Shown: positions 38,601 to 50,600 of the stretch, one piece after another
Numbering within the stretch: the stretch's first letter is position 1
How the letters are laid out: each line of letters begins with the position of its first letter
Assembly (NCBI GenBank): GCA_002633005.1
Contig: NMRA01000139.1
Span: 64,001-128,000, forward strand
DNA length: 64,000 bases
Direction: 5' to 3'
DNA from: Phoronis australis
Taxonomy: Eukaryota > Phoronida > Phoronidae
Notes under the pieces: model-generated
What the model was told of the DNA's origin: nothing
Database searches by the model: none
Seen by the model: only the letters and a program-made list of their open reading frames with translations
Made by a program: the position numbers and the translations under genes

Positions 38601-41600
38601 TACCATTCTGTTACAAAAGTCCAATATTTTCTTCGTTATCAGGACCTCTTTGAGAGAATACTATTGTTTTGTGAATTAATTATATTGTGACAATGTCTAG
38701 TAATACTGTAATCCATATTCGAAATGAGGAATTCAATGATTCAAACATTATGTTCCAAAGCCATTTCAGAAAAATTAGAATTAATTACGGTGGTCGTGTT
38801 TGCAAAATGCATGATCGCGTTAATATGTTCATGAGGACAATCACTCTTCGGACAAACATTGATCCCATGCATCTATTTTGCAAACTGGTTACCGATTTTG
38901 TTCTTGATTATATTTTTTGCAATGACTGATCTTGGCACTTGGCCAATACACCGTTATGAATGATCACAATTATGTTGTTGACATCATGCTACTTAAAGTA
39001 CTGTACGCATGTATGTACACTGGAAATTAGGTCAACATATTAGACAACTGCAGGGCTTGGAATTTTCCGCGGAAACGCGGATTTCCGCTTTTTTCAAACG
39101 TTCTGTCCGCGTATTTTATTATATTTCCGCGTTTCCGCGTAAAAAATCGGATTTGACATAAAATTTCCGCGGCAAACTTTCTTTCTTACCGCCGCGTTGC
39201 CGACGACTTTCACCTCGAAAAGCGGAAGTTGCTCTTTATGTTTCGGAGGCACGTACATTGTCAACATTGCCGGGGCACCTGGGATAGGAGGCACAGAACA
39301 GTTCTCACAGGGGTTTGCCTGTCAGAACACACGTCAATGCACTCTTCACCCTTTCTTCACTTAGTCAAAAACTACATGCAAATAAGGAAATGTTTGGAGT
39401 CATTTCACATCACAAGCCCTACAGATGAGCACAGAAACTTTATTCTCTCTTGTATTTTTGACCCATTCACTCCCAGTGGAAACCAAGCTGAACTAAGAAA
39501 AATGAGGGCAAAAAAATGCAAAATCGGCACTTTTCACCCCAAAATCACCACTTTCCTGCCGATGCTCGACTAAAGCCAACATTAGATTCCGAAAGCAAAT
39601 TTCCTGCCGATTCCAAAAATGTGGTCCAAAAGTACTGTCAACCAACTAGTTTTTTGCAAATCTGGCTTGTTTGAGGGCTACCTGAAATCGCGGCCAATTT
39701 CTCAGTTGCTACACAGCAATGCACAACTGCAACAGGGCGCCACCATCTTGAAGAAGAGTGCAGCTACAGCCAAGAAACTGGCCTTTTTTCATTCCCAGCA
39801 TGTTCACAAATACAACAAAAAAAACATTCACTTGGCCTACACACAATACCTAACTAAAAAATGCCCCCAAGCCTGGCCTAGCCCTAGATTTTAACATTTT
39901 GGGAGTGCAAATTGACCGTGGCCACAACCTAACTATTCAGTGCCACCATAGCGTGGTGGATTTCCTCAATTGCGGCTCGTGTGATTGTAAACTGCGGCGA
40001 CAAATACTATAACTCTGCAGCCAAAAATGTTTGGAGGCGTGAGTGGCGGACGAGCTAAGACAGACGCACGCTTTCGGAGGTGGTACCGTTTATTTTTTAT
40101 TTTTTTTTATAGTCCTCTCTCGATTTTTGTCGGCAAAAGGTTCACACCGGCTTTTTCAAGGCTACCTGCGTGCATGTTTCGGGCCGTAAAAATTTCTGCG
40201 TTTTTCGCCATTTGTCATTCAAAGCCCTGCAACTGTGATAGCATCAAAGCATTGCGGTATGAGACAACAGCTGTTATGGCTCGTCATGGCCCGTAATTGT
40301 GAGCCAGAATTAAGTGGAAAAGATTTTGCAGGCAGAATTGACCTTCATGACACGGAAGCACTATTTTGTCTGTTTTCTTTTAGCGTATACTTTATGTATC
40401 GTAGTATCATATTGTGTCAAATATTGGAGATATTGTTTCATTGCCCGAAGAGGATGAAAAAATATTGTTTGAAGGCATTGAACAGGGTTTAGGAGGGATG
40501 ATACAATTCCTTCTCCTTGTCTTTAGTATTTCCTGAAGTGTTCCTGCTTTCTGTTCCAGTTGACGTCTAACACATTTGCGTTCATTCTCTCACTGTGGAC
40601 CGGTCACTCGGACAGTGTATTCCAAGCTGTCCGCACTGGGGATGTAAAGAGGATTCAACTTGCCATGGAATACAGTCTACTGTCTCTTAAAGGTGATTGA
40701 GATGGTACACCACTCAAGTCAGGGTAGACAACCTTCCATTCTCGTGGCTTGCTCAGGCGTAATCGCTAACAGCATTCTTTTCTGAAAAATATGATTTTTC
40801 AAGAGCTAGATTTGTTGTTTTTGTGCACATGAACATATTTTCTCATGAGCCCCAACTATTTTCACTAAACTGACAGGAAGCAAGACTTGTTGCTTGGTAC
40901 AAGGTATAGGTATGTCTCATGTCTATTGAGAACAAATATGTGATTCGTTTGAAAAGAAATGTGTTTGCAAGAACAGAATTGCGGTACGTGAGAAAAGAAG
41001 AAAAGCTCATGAGAAAGAATGCTGTTGAAGATGCTTGCATGGTGCGTGAGGGCGTATCAGCTTGAGTTAGTTAAGTTTGCTGTTCAAGGAGGTTGCTACA
41101 TGTTCAGTCTCATGAACTATTCAATGTATTATGTACAGCAAGTGTCTTGAAATTGATAAGCAACACACCATTATGATGTGACTGAAGTAAGCTAGCAAAT
41201 ATTTGAAAAAAGATTTTTGTTGAAACGTTTACCCTGAATTTGGTTTTTGGGAGTCCCTTTACTACTGTTCTCGGCCGTGGAGTAAATTTGAGGTTAATAA
41301 TTTATGAAAATTCCACAGAAAGGAAACATTGAGGCTAAATTTTAAATAGGGTTCAATTTAAATTTAATTTCATGAAAGTTTGGCTGTTTTCTATTTCTAT
41401 TTCCTTCTTATCTTTATTCTTAATTTTAGTTCTTGGCATTTGCCGTTACAGATAGTGCACTGACATTCTGATGGCTGTTATTCATGTTCTATTTTTTTTT
41501 GTAAGTTTTACTCGGTGTAATTGTATTTAATAAATTATTATTTTTTGATCAGAATTGACTGTCCTCTCATTGAAATTACATAATTATGAAACTTTTGGTT

Positions 41601-44600
41601 AATTTCCTCTTGATTTGCAGTTTCCTTCACAATTTGACCATAACTTGAACAAAGCTAAAAAAAATTTCGGCAACAGATTTGATAACTTGTTGTTGAAACT
41701 AGTGTTATTGCATATTGTTCAGTAATTATGGAAAAAGGTAGCATCCCTCTGGCTTAAATGAAGTATGTCTAGTTATGTAGTCAAAACTGTTGTGTTGTTT
41801 GTGGTTTGATCTAAATAAGCATTTGGGAAATGATTTAATTTAACAATTTTGTATCAGTTTATTTAGCAGTTTCATCTTGGCCTTCATCTTATGTATGGCT
41901 TGTTGATTTCTGTCACTTTAGTCCTGAGAAAGATGATTGTGTTTGGTTTCCAAGACCTACATACGTCTACAGAGGCCGCATCATTTCTCAACACGATTTT
42001 CCAAAGAATTACAGAATTTTTAGAAATAAGTAAGTATGCTCTGATATCAAAATCTGTAGATTGGAAGTGAATATTTTCAGTAATTGTTAAGTTAGAAACA
42101 CTATTGTGATAAGGGGTCTGTTTTATGAAAAGTGACTTAACACTTAAGTCAGAAATTTGGTTTTGTGTTATTTCAGAAAAATAATTAAATCTCAGATTTG
42201 TGGGCTCTGTACTCTAATTTCTGGAGGCTCACTTGACCTACTGGCTCAGCAAGTTGCCTTGACCTGACTGGTCAGTTTACGCAATAACCATGGTCATCTT
42301 GTGCAATGACCAACTGGCAGTTCCTTCATAGCTCAAACATCACTTCACGACACCACTGAATTCAATGTGTTTAGTTCGCATTTAACAACTTGGACCTCAG
42401 TTAGAGACCCTGGTTTTCCGTTTCACTTTAAACATTTTGGAGCTCAGTTAGAGACCCTGGTTTTCTGTTTTCGAAAATGGGAAATCCGTTTTAGCAAACA
42501 TAAAATTTTTGTTTTTCGGTTTAAATTTGTAAATTAGCAAATTCGGCTTTTCTGTTTTAAAGTGATAAATAACATGAAAATGGTTTCAATTGGTAATTGT
42601 CTTAACGTTTCCCATAAATTAAGCTGCCGCTCCATTTAGCGATAACCTGCTGCATGCCGTGTTTATTATTTATTAAAACCGAGAAAATAGCTGCCACCTT
42701 CCGAAAGAATGAGCAATAACTTGAGTTAGAGTATTCAGTGTTGGGAAAAAACAACCAAAAATGTGAGAATTATGGTATCTGCTGAAATATGTAAAATTCC
42801 TTTCGAAATTTCTAATTCCATGAAACAAATCAGATTATGTCAATGAATTCCATCTGTTTCTCATTATCAAGGAAAATCAGGGTCTCTCATGGTTTCTAAA
42901 TTGTATTTCTCTGTGTTAGAAAATGTAAAACCAAGGTTTCTACCGTTACATAGTTGGCTGAAGGAAGACTAGAGACAGCGTGTCACATGGCATGGCTTCA
43001 TTAGACTTTTATCAACTGTTTCATGGTAATGTTTCAGAGTCCAGTCTTCAACAGGATTACAGAGCTCTGGAAATGAGAGAGAAGATTCTGATATTACTCA
43101 TCAAAGTGGTATGTATTGCTGGCACACGAATTTTGCATTTCATTTCGATCAAAATTTTCAGAATTAGTGTTGTGTGAGCCCATGCCGGGTTGCTTGAAAC
43201 AGTCCCAAATGGGAACTCCACTAAGTTCCCTAAATCTTTTGTGTATTTGTTTCGTTCTAGACTAACAAATTTAGCATTTTTCTGTCATTTTAATGTGAAT
43301 CATTTTCTAATAATATATTACTAAAAACTGAACCCCTAATTCACTTAAAGTAATTAGGGACTTAGTCCTTAAATTAGGGGTGTTGCATGAAAAGTTCCTT
43401 GCTTATTTTCAATATTATTGAGAATTTAACGTAGACTGCAATCTGGATTTGTATCAAAGCTAAACATTGACTTAGTAATGAGACTCGGTGAGCATAAGAA
43501 AGGACAATCAGTGTTTTCACAAGTTCTCAAATACGCAGTAAATTTAGAGAACTTAGTTGAGTCCCTATTAGGGACTGCTTCATGCAGCCGGCCACTGGTA
43601 TCCAAATATCTTTATTGCTGCTATACTTCTGGTAAAATCTTCATTTGGGTTTTGAATGAGTTCTAAGAGTTCAATAATATGATAAAGTGCCAATTGTGTG
43701 TGGCAAAAATCTCATTTGACTCTAAAATTGAGAAACGTTATTTTGATGCCGTGGCGTTTTGCACATTTGATAAGTTTTCGCAGGATACTACATTCAGGTT
43801 TATATTCTGCAGCTAATAGAAACTCAAGAGATGCATCCCGATTCCTACGTACCGTTCCTCAGTACTTCCCTAGATATCTGCGTGAGGTACAACTTCACCG
43901 AGGATGGCAAAGGTGGGTTATGATATGTTGGTGTGCATGGAAATGAACTTTATGTTTTGTTGTTAATAAGGTTATAATGGTGCCTTGAGGAGCATGGAAC
44001 TGACTGAGTTCAGGGCACTGTGTAAGCGTCAGCAGGAATTGTATGTTTACAAGACATTGCTAATGTAAAGTGGCTATAAACAGATGTTCTCTCCAAGAAG
44101 TAAACATCTAAATTCGATCTTTTAATACTATAAAACTGGTCTGAACTTGTGCCTTCCCCAGATGAGACTTTATTTCTGGGTTTGTAAAAAACTGACTGTT
44201 CGTTATTCGTTGAGAACATGCTTGGTCAGTAAAACGACATGCCGTGACTATGCCAACTTGTAGAGCCTGGTCTCAAGCAAAAATGAATTGCAAGTAATTT
44301 CGAACCCCTGAAATTGCCTCCAGTTTGACCAAGGAAAAATTTGATACCAATTTCGTAATGTTAAGTGGCTTAAACGAGAAGTTGATTTTTGTTATGGAAG
44401 CCTGGTTTGTTGCCACTCTAAGGGTTGCAGTGTTTAACCTCTGTGGTGTACTGTGGCTTAACGAAATTAACAGAGTTTTTAGTAAGTCTCTTCCAATGTA
44501 ACGTGATTTATTTCTAGTTAATGTGGAAACCATTTTGAATAATTAAGATGTAGTTCTGCCTTCCTCTTACTTTCTGACTCGTAGAATTCCATTTTAAGCA

Positions 44601-47600
44601 CCTTCTCTATTTTTCTAATTTTCCATAACAACGCAACACATTACAATGATCAGTAAATCTCTCTACTTATGTGCAAGCATTCAGAAAGTAATTCTGTCTC
44701 TGTGGCTCCTTCTTTAGTGCACATATTCACAATGGCTGCACTTGACTGGCTAAGACATCTGATTGGTTCCGGCTTTCAAACCAATCGGATGTCTTAGACG
44801 GTTGAGCTGGTCAAGTCATTCAAGTGCAACCATAGAATACAAGTTCTGTTCCCTTGATTGTATGGTTGATTTGGTATAAAGCATTGAAAACTGTAATTGG
44901 TCAACTTTATTTCAAAGTGAAAAGTTATAGTTAAATTTGTATCATGGGAAATCTGTCTTCATTTCAGGCAAAGTTTTTGAACGGTTCACAGTGGGATGCT
45001 TCAACCTGATCAAGAACATCTTGAGAAGTGAAAACTACAGGCCAGCCAAAGTGTTAGAAGGTAGTGTCTTGGTGTGGCGTCAGGGGATCAGATTTTGAAA
45101 GTTGTTGAAATGAATAGCCAAAGTGACTAAACCAATATATCGTGATGTTGTTAAAGACATGGGCAATGGTAGTTTGTATTCCATACTTCATGAACCTGTT
45201 TGGTAATTGACCTATCGCCAGGATTTTGAGTGACGGCTTAACTGACCATTTAGAACACAGCATTATTGACTCACCTTCGTTTCCAAGCCGCCTTTTTACC
45301 TGACACAACACGTTGCCGGGTAAAACTTATTGTTTGTTAGTCGACATTATGCAAGGGAGTGAGCTTACGATAGGTCAATTATTCTGCACACACTGCTGGT
45401 AAATTGAAGTGCAAGATTCGCTGACCTCGTTACCTATGGTTCGTTTCACGTCCAGCACCAGAAACTCTTAATAAGGTATTATTGGGCTGTGCTCTGCTTA
45501 TCTGCTCTGGGCAACTGGTTTCCGCTACGATGAATAAAATAAAGTGCTCACAGCAACTTTTCCAACATAATCGTGCTCAAAAATGTTCAAAATCAAAAGT
45601 TTTTTAAGTCTCAGGTGTGGTCTCACATTATTTTTTCCCATGAATTCAGAAAACATGTCCGAAATGATCTCCAATTTCAAAATTTAAAGTTGTTCCATTT
45701 TAATTAAGACAGCTAGGTTATACAATAGGTTTTATGATGGTCAGTCAGCAGGATACACAAACTCAGTTACAGAGTTAGTGTATTCACGTATTGCGTGAAT
45801 CTTGACCATTCTCTTTGTAAAGTGCAGTGCTTTTTAGTTTGCGCTCACCCTGCTTTCTAGCCTTATGTGTCTTTATTCTCTCCCCAGAAACAACCAGTCC
45901 TGTCACCCTAGAGGCAAGCAAAATCAAGATGGCGTTCTTCACACACAGCAATATGTCAGAAATTTGCCAGCGACTGGTGAAGAGTTATCTGCCTCTCACA
46001 CCCGAAGACCTGGAATGCTGGGATAGTGATCCAGAAGACTTTGGTTTGTATAGCCATTTTGTAGGCTGATGATAATAGTGTCAGAAATAGTAGTGTTATT
46101 TGTCTGTTATTCTCTGATTAATCTTATAGGATGTAAGTTGTGTTATTCGAAATTAGTGAGGCTAATACACAACTGTTAGAGTTAAAATTTTGTAAATTTC
46201 CAATTTTGCTCGTAGAGCCTGAAATGTGTTCCTCGGTATAAAGTTATTATTTGCAATGCTTAAAGCATTAGAATTGTGAAAATCTTCGCAATGAACTAAT
46301 AGGAATTTCCATGGCCTAATGAGGCAGTGTGTGTACTAGATGGATGTTCATGGAATTTTGCAGACGTGTTTATATAATGGATGGGACAGCATGAGCAAAT
46401 TTTCAGATGTTTTCAACTGCTGCTGTGCTCCCTAAGTTTTTTGCATTAACCTTGATGGATTTTCATGAAATTTGGCACGAAGGAGCTGACGACACCTTCC
46501 CATAATCATCACCTTCAATTTTCAGTTGCTGATGAAGGTGGAGATTCCTGGAAGTTTAGTCTAAGGGTAAGGCAACATTTTCAAACTCTATTTGTGTACC
46601 AAATAACCAGTATCTATTGCAGGCTACACTGATTATCTTTTTTAATGAATATTCAGTAACCCGATACAAGGTGTGCTTTATATTTTCTAATGAATATTCA
46701 GTGTCAGATACAGGCTGTGCTTCACATTTTTCTAATAAGTGTTAAGTATCGGATAGGGGCTGTGCTTCATATTTTGTAGTGAATATTTGGTATCTGATAG
46801 AGTCTGTGCTTCATATTTTCTAATGAATATTCATTATCAGTTACAGACTGCTTCATATTATCTCGTGAATATTCAGTACCAGATACAGACTTGCTTCAGA
46901 TTTTCTAACGGATGTTCAATGTCGTATAGAGACTGCTGCATTTGCCAACACAACAAAGTGAACAGGATCAAGTTTGCATGTGACCATTGAATACATTGTC
47001 ATTCAGATCAGTGATGACCGTCATCTCATGACTTTCCTTACTCATCCGAGAGAGTTGTTAACAAAGTGACCTTTCTCTGAGAGACATTTTCGCGGATCTG
47101 AGATCTGAAACGGCTTAGAAACCCTGATTCTTTTGAAAATGGAATGTGTTTTAACTGAGTCTGAACATAATCAAAGGTCCATTATCTGATATAGATGGAG
47201 TTTAGAAGGAGCGTCTCAAATTAAAAGTGGTGTTCTTTACTGAGTTCCAGCACATATATTTTTGATAAACTATTCGGTGCTTTCCAGCCTGCCACAGAGG
47301 TGCTATTCCTGACACTGTTCAAAGAGTTCCGCCTGTCCCTAGTCCCGGTATTGCTCAACATGGTGAGAGAAGCAGAGAAATTGGTGGACACACAGACAGA
47401 TCTGACCACTTTGTTGTACAAGGATGCAGGTATGACATGCGCATGACTACTTTATGAATTTTGTTATTTTTTCTCTTTATTGTCTTTCTGCGTCGCAGAC
47501 CACAGTGCTCGGTTGTATGAAACAGTCCCAAATAGGGATTCAACTGGGTTCCGGTAATCTACTGCATATTTGTGGGCCTTTGAAAATACCGATTGTCCTG

Positions 47601-50600
47601 TCTTATGCTGTTTGAGTCTCATTACTAAGTCAATTTTTGGCTTAAATTGATAAAAATGAAGACTGAAATCTCAATATTATTGAAATAAAAGGGATCTATT
47701 CATGCAACTTTCCTAACATAAGGACTTCGTCCCTAATTGTTTTGACTGAATTAAGAGCTCAGTTTTTAGTTATATTAGAAAATGCCATTAGTCAAAGAAG
47801 AGCTCACACTGAAGATAAAACGGTAGAAAAAATATTTATTTACATCTGTGCCTAAAGAATGAAACAAATACAAAAAAGATTTACAGTGAATTTGGTTGAG
47901 TCCCTATTTGTGACCGTTTCGTGCAACTGGGCACAGGCCTTCATTTCATGAAACTATTTTAGTCTTAACGTAGACTGAGACAACAATGCTGTCATTCCAT
48001 CGCATGCCACGTTGTGCTTATTGAAAAATGCTGTTAACGTCGTGTCAACAATCATACTTGAGACTTGAACTTTCATGAAACGGAACCCTGGTGATACTTT
48101 AGTCTGGTTTATGACATGCCTGTCTAGTCATGTGATTAGAAATTTTAACAAGTAAACGCTTTTCATAATATCTAAAGAAGTCTTGTGGACAGTTCTGTTA
48201 CAGTGCTCCCCACAGCAGGAAATTCAAACTTGACAGTTTAAAACCGTTGATTTGGAACGGTGTGTGGTTAAACCATTGTTCTAGTTTAATGTGGTTTCCC
48301 ACATTATTCTTTTCCAGTCTACAATGCCGTTGGACTTTCCTCTTTTGACCTCTACGATGACATCGATTTCGACCAATGGTTCACCAATACGCTTCTCTCA
48401 GAACTACAGAATTCAAACTCGGAGTACGTAGACGACGGGTGCTTTTTTCTGAGCATGCATTTTTGTTGTGTGTACCAGATTTGAGTTGAGATATTAGTCT
48501 TGAGTCACTGTCAGCTGTTCTGTCTGCCGGGTTCTGTATCCGACCATGTCACCTCATTTTTATATATAACTTCAGCACTTTTTCAGGATCCAGTGTTTGT
48601 TTTGTGTATTAAAATGCACCTTGGTAAAATCATTATAAGATTACTGAAAGCAAAGATACCTGCAGACGAGGGCTTTTTTGCGACAGTTGTACAGATATTT
48701 GAGTTCGCTGGAACCTTTTAACTTGACACTGGTTGTGAGGTTTCAATCAAGAAAAATGTCAAGATAACTAACTTCTTCAAAAATGTAGTTTCCTTGAGGG
48801 TAGCTTAATTGACAATCTCTTTTCGTTGTGTTTAGTTATAGGTTGATCCGCCGCCGTGTCATCTGGTTGATTGGTCAGTGGGTAGGTGTAAAGCTGTCCA
48901 TCGGATTGAGGCCGGCTCTGTATGAGGCACTGCTCCCCCTGTTGGGGCATGGTGAGGACCTTGTGGTGAGGATTGAGGCTGCCAACACTCTCAAAACTGA
49001 TATCCTTTACATGGTCTTTGCTATGCTCATTCAGTTACCTAATGCATTTTTATTACAGTGGAATCTTGAGCAACACGGCTTGTAAACAATGTGCTTTATC
49101 ATCTGTTGTGTAAAATGACGTATGTTTTGTTAAACACGACGTTCCATTTGTTTTTAATGACCTTAGGTACAAGTTTGTATGTATGCATTTTTGTTTCTAC
49201 CCTGGGTAATTGCTGTATTCTACCATGTAAGTGCCCATGGGCGATAAGTTTTTCACAGTACAGAAAGTTGGGACAGGCGTTAAATAAGGCGTGGGTGTTT
49301 ATACATGTTCATGCAGACGTCCTCTAATCCAGTGTCCGCCCACGTGAGCTGTCTAGGTTTTTATACCACTTGCCTTCCTGTCATGGTTTTCAACTTATGT
49401 TGAAAATGCAAAATTTCAGAAACATTTAACACTATTTAGATGGGAATTACTGATAAAATTTGCAGGATTTTGTGCATTTTTAAAGAATATTTATTTCAAG
49501 ATTCAGGGGTGGGTGTGAAAATGAGCACACCTGTGCACTGAACAAACTTCACTCAAAAGTTCAGGGTGTGCATTTACTTGGCGGAATAAAGTAATCCTTC
49601 AAAGGCATTCTACATGCACCAAATATATTAGTTTCCAAAACACTTTGGATATTTTTGTCAAATTTTGTGTTGCTTGAAGTTTCCGTGCATGAGATATGTT
49701 CCTTAACTGTAGTTCACCTGTGGACGACTTTGAATTCAACACAGAACAGTTTGAGCCTTACCTGGAGACCAGTTTTAAGTTGTTGTTCCAGCTGCTTACA
49801 GAAGTGTCATCATGTGAGTCCAAGGTTGGTACAAACTGCGGGTGGAAAAACCCGTTCACTTTTCCCATCATGCAGCAGTTGAGTTGTTGATCTAGTGATG
49901 TCATATCCTGTAACGAGATGTCTGTAGGACTCTTGTGCCTCCAGATGTACTCGGTACTTCCAGTTAATTGGCCTTTTTATGGATAGTGCGTGACATCATA
50001 TACACAAAGGATTGTGAGATATCCCTCTTCCAAATCTGTCCCATCAGTAGAAATAGATACATGATCTGCTGACATCTTTTCATGAAACAGTTACAGTTCA
50101 GTTTATTGTAGATACAAGAAAACAAGTGGTATCTACCCAATATCAACTGCCAGGCTGAGCTTACAGAGCAGGAAAGTCACACTTCCTTGACTCTAGATTG
50201 CTTTCTTGCATCCTGCTTTTGATTGTGCGCACGCCGTTTTCTCTTGTCGTAAAAAGGTCGATCGCCTCATTCAGAGTGATTGGTGACCCATTCCAAGCTG
50301 TTTTGCTAGATTGAACTTCATTGTGTCACTGTTTTATGCATTTCATGCGTGACGTGGTCGGAGATTGTAAGAGATTTTACTGCATTTCTTCATATTCTAA
50401 GCAGTCGCCGTTTGATCAAGGCAAGTTGGGGTGTTCTTGTGGCTCATTCAAAACATCCAGTGTCGCGAAAGGTGCTTGTATGAGAGAAATTGTGTTCACG
50501 ACAGACACATAGTTGTTTCATCATCGTTTCTTGATTTTGAATTTTACTGGAGTATCATCTTCCATTTGCCACATGTTTTTGTTTTACCCAATAGATGCTT

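Noticed and set aside
49711-49712. AG as the end of IPO11 intron 14
   Set aside because: It gives a frame that destroys the conserved VDDFEF segment; the AC at 49716-49717 restores it.
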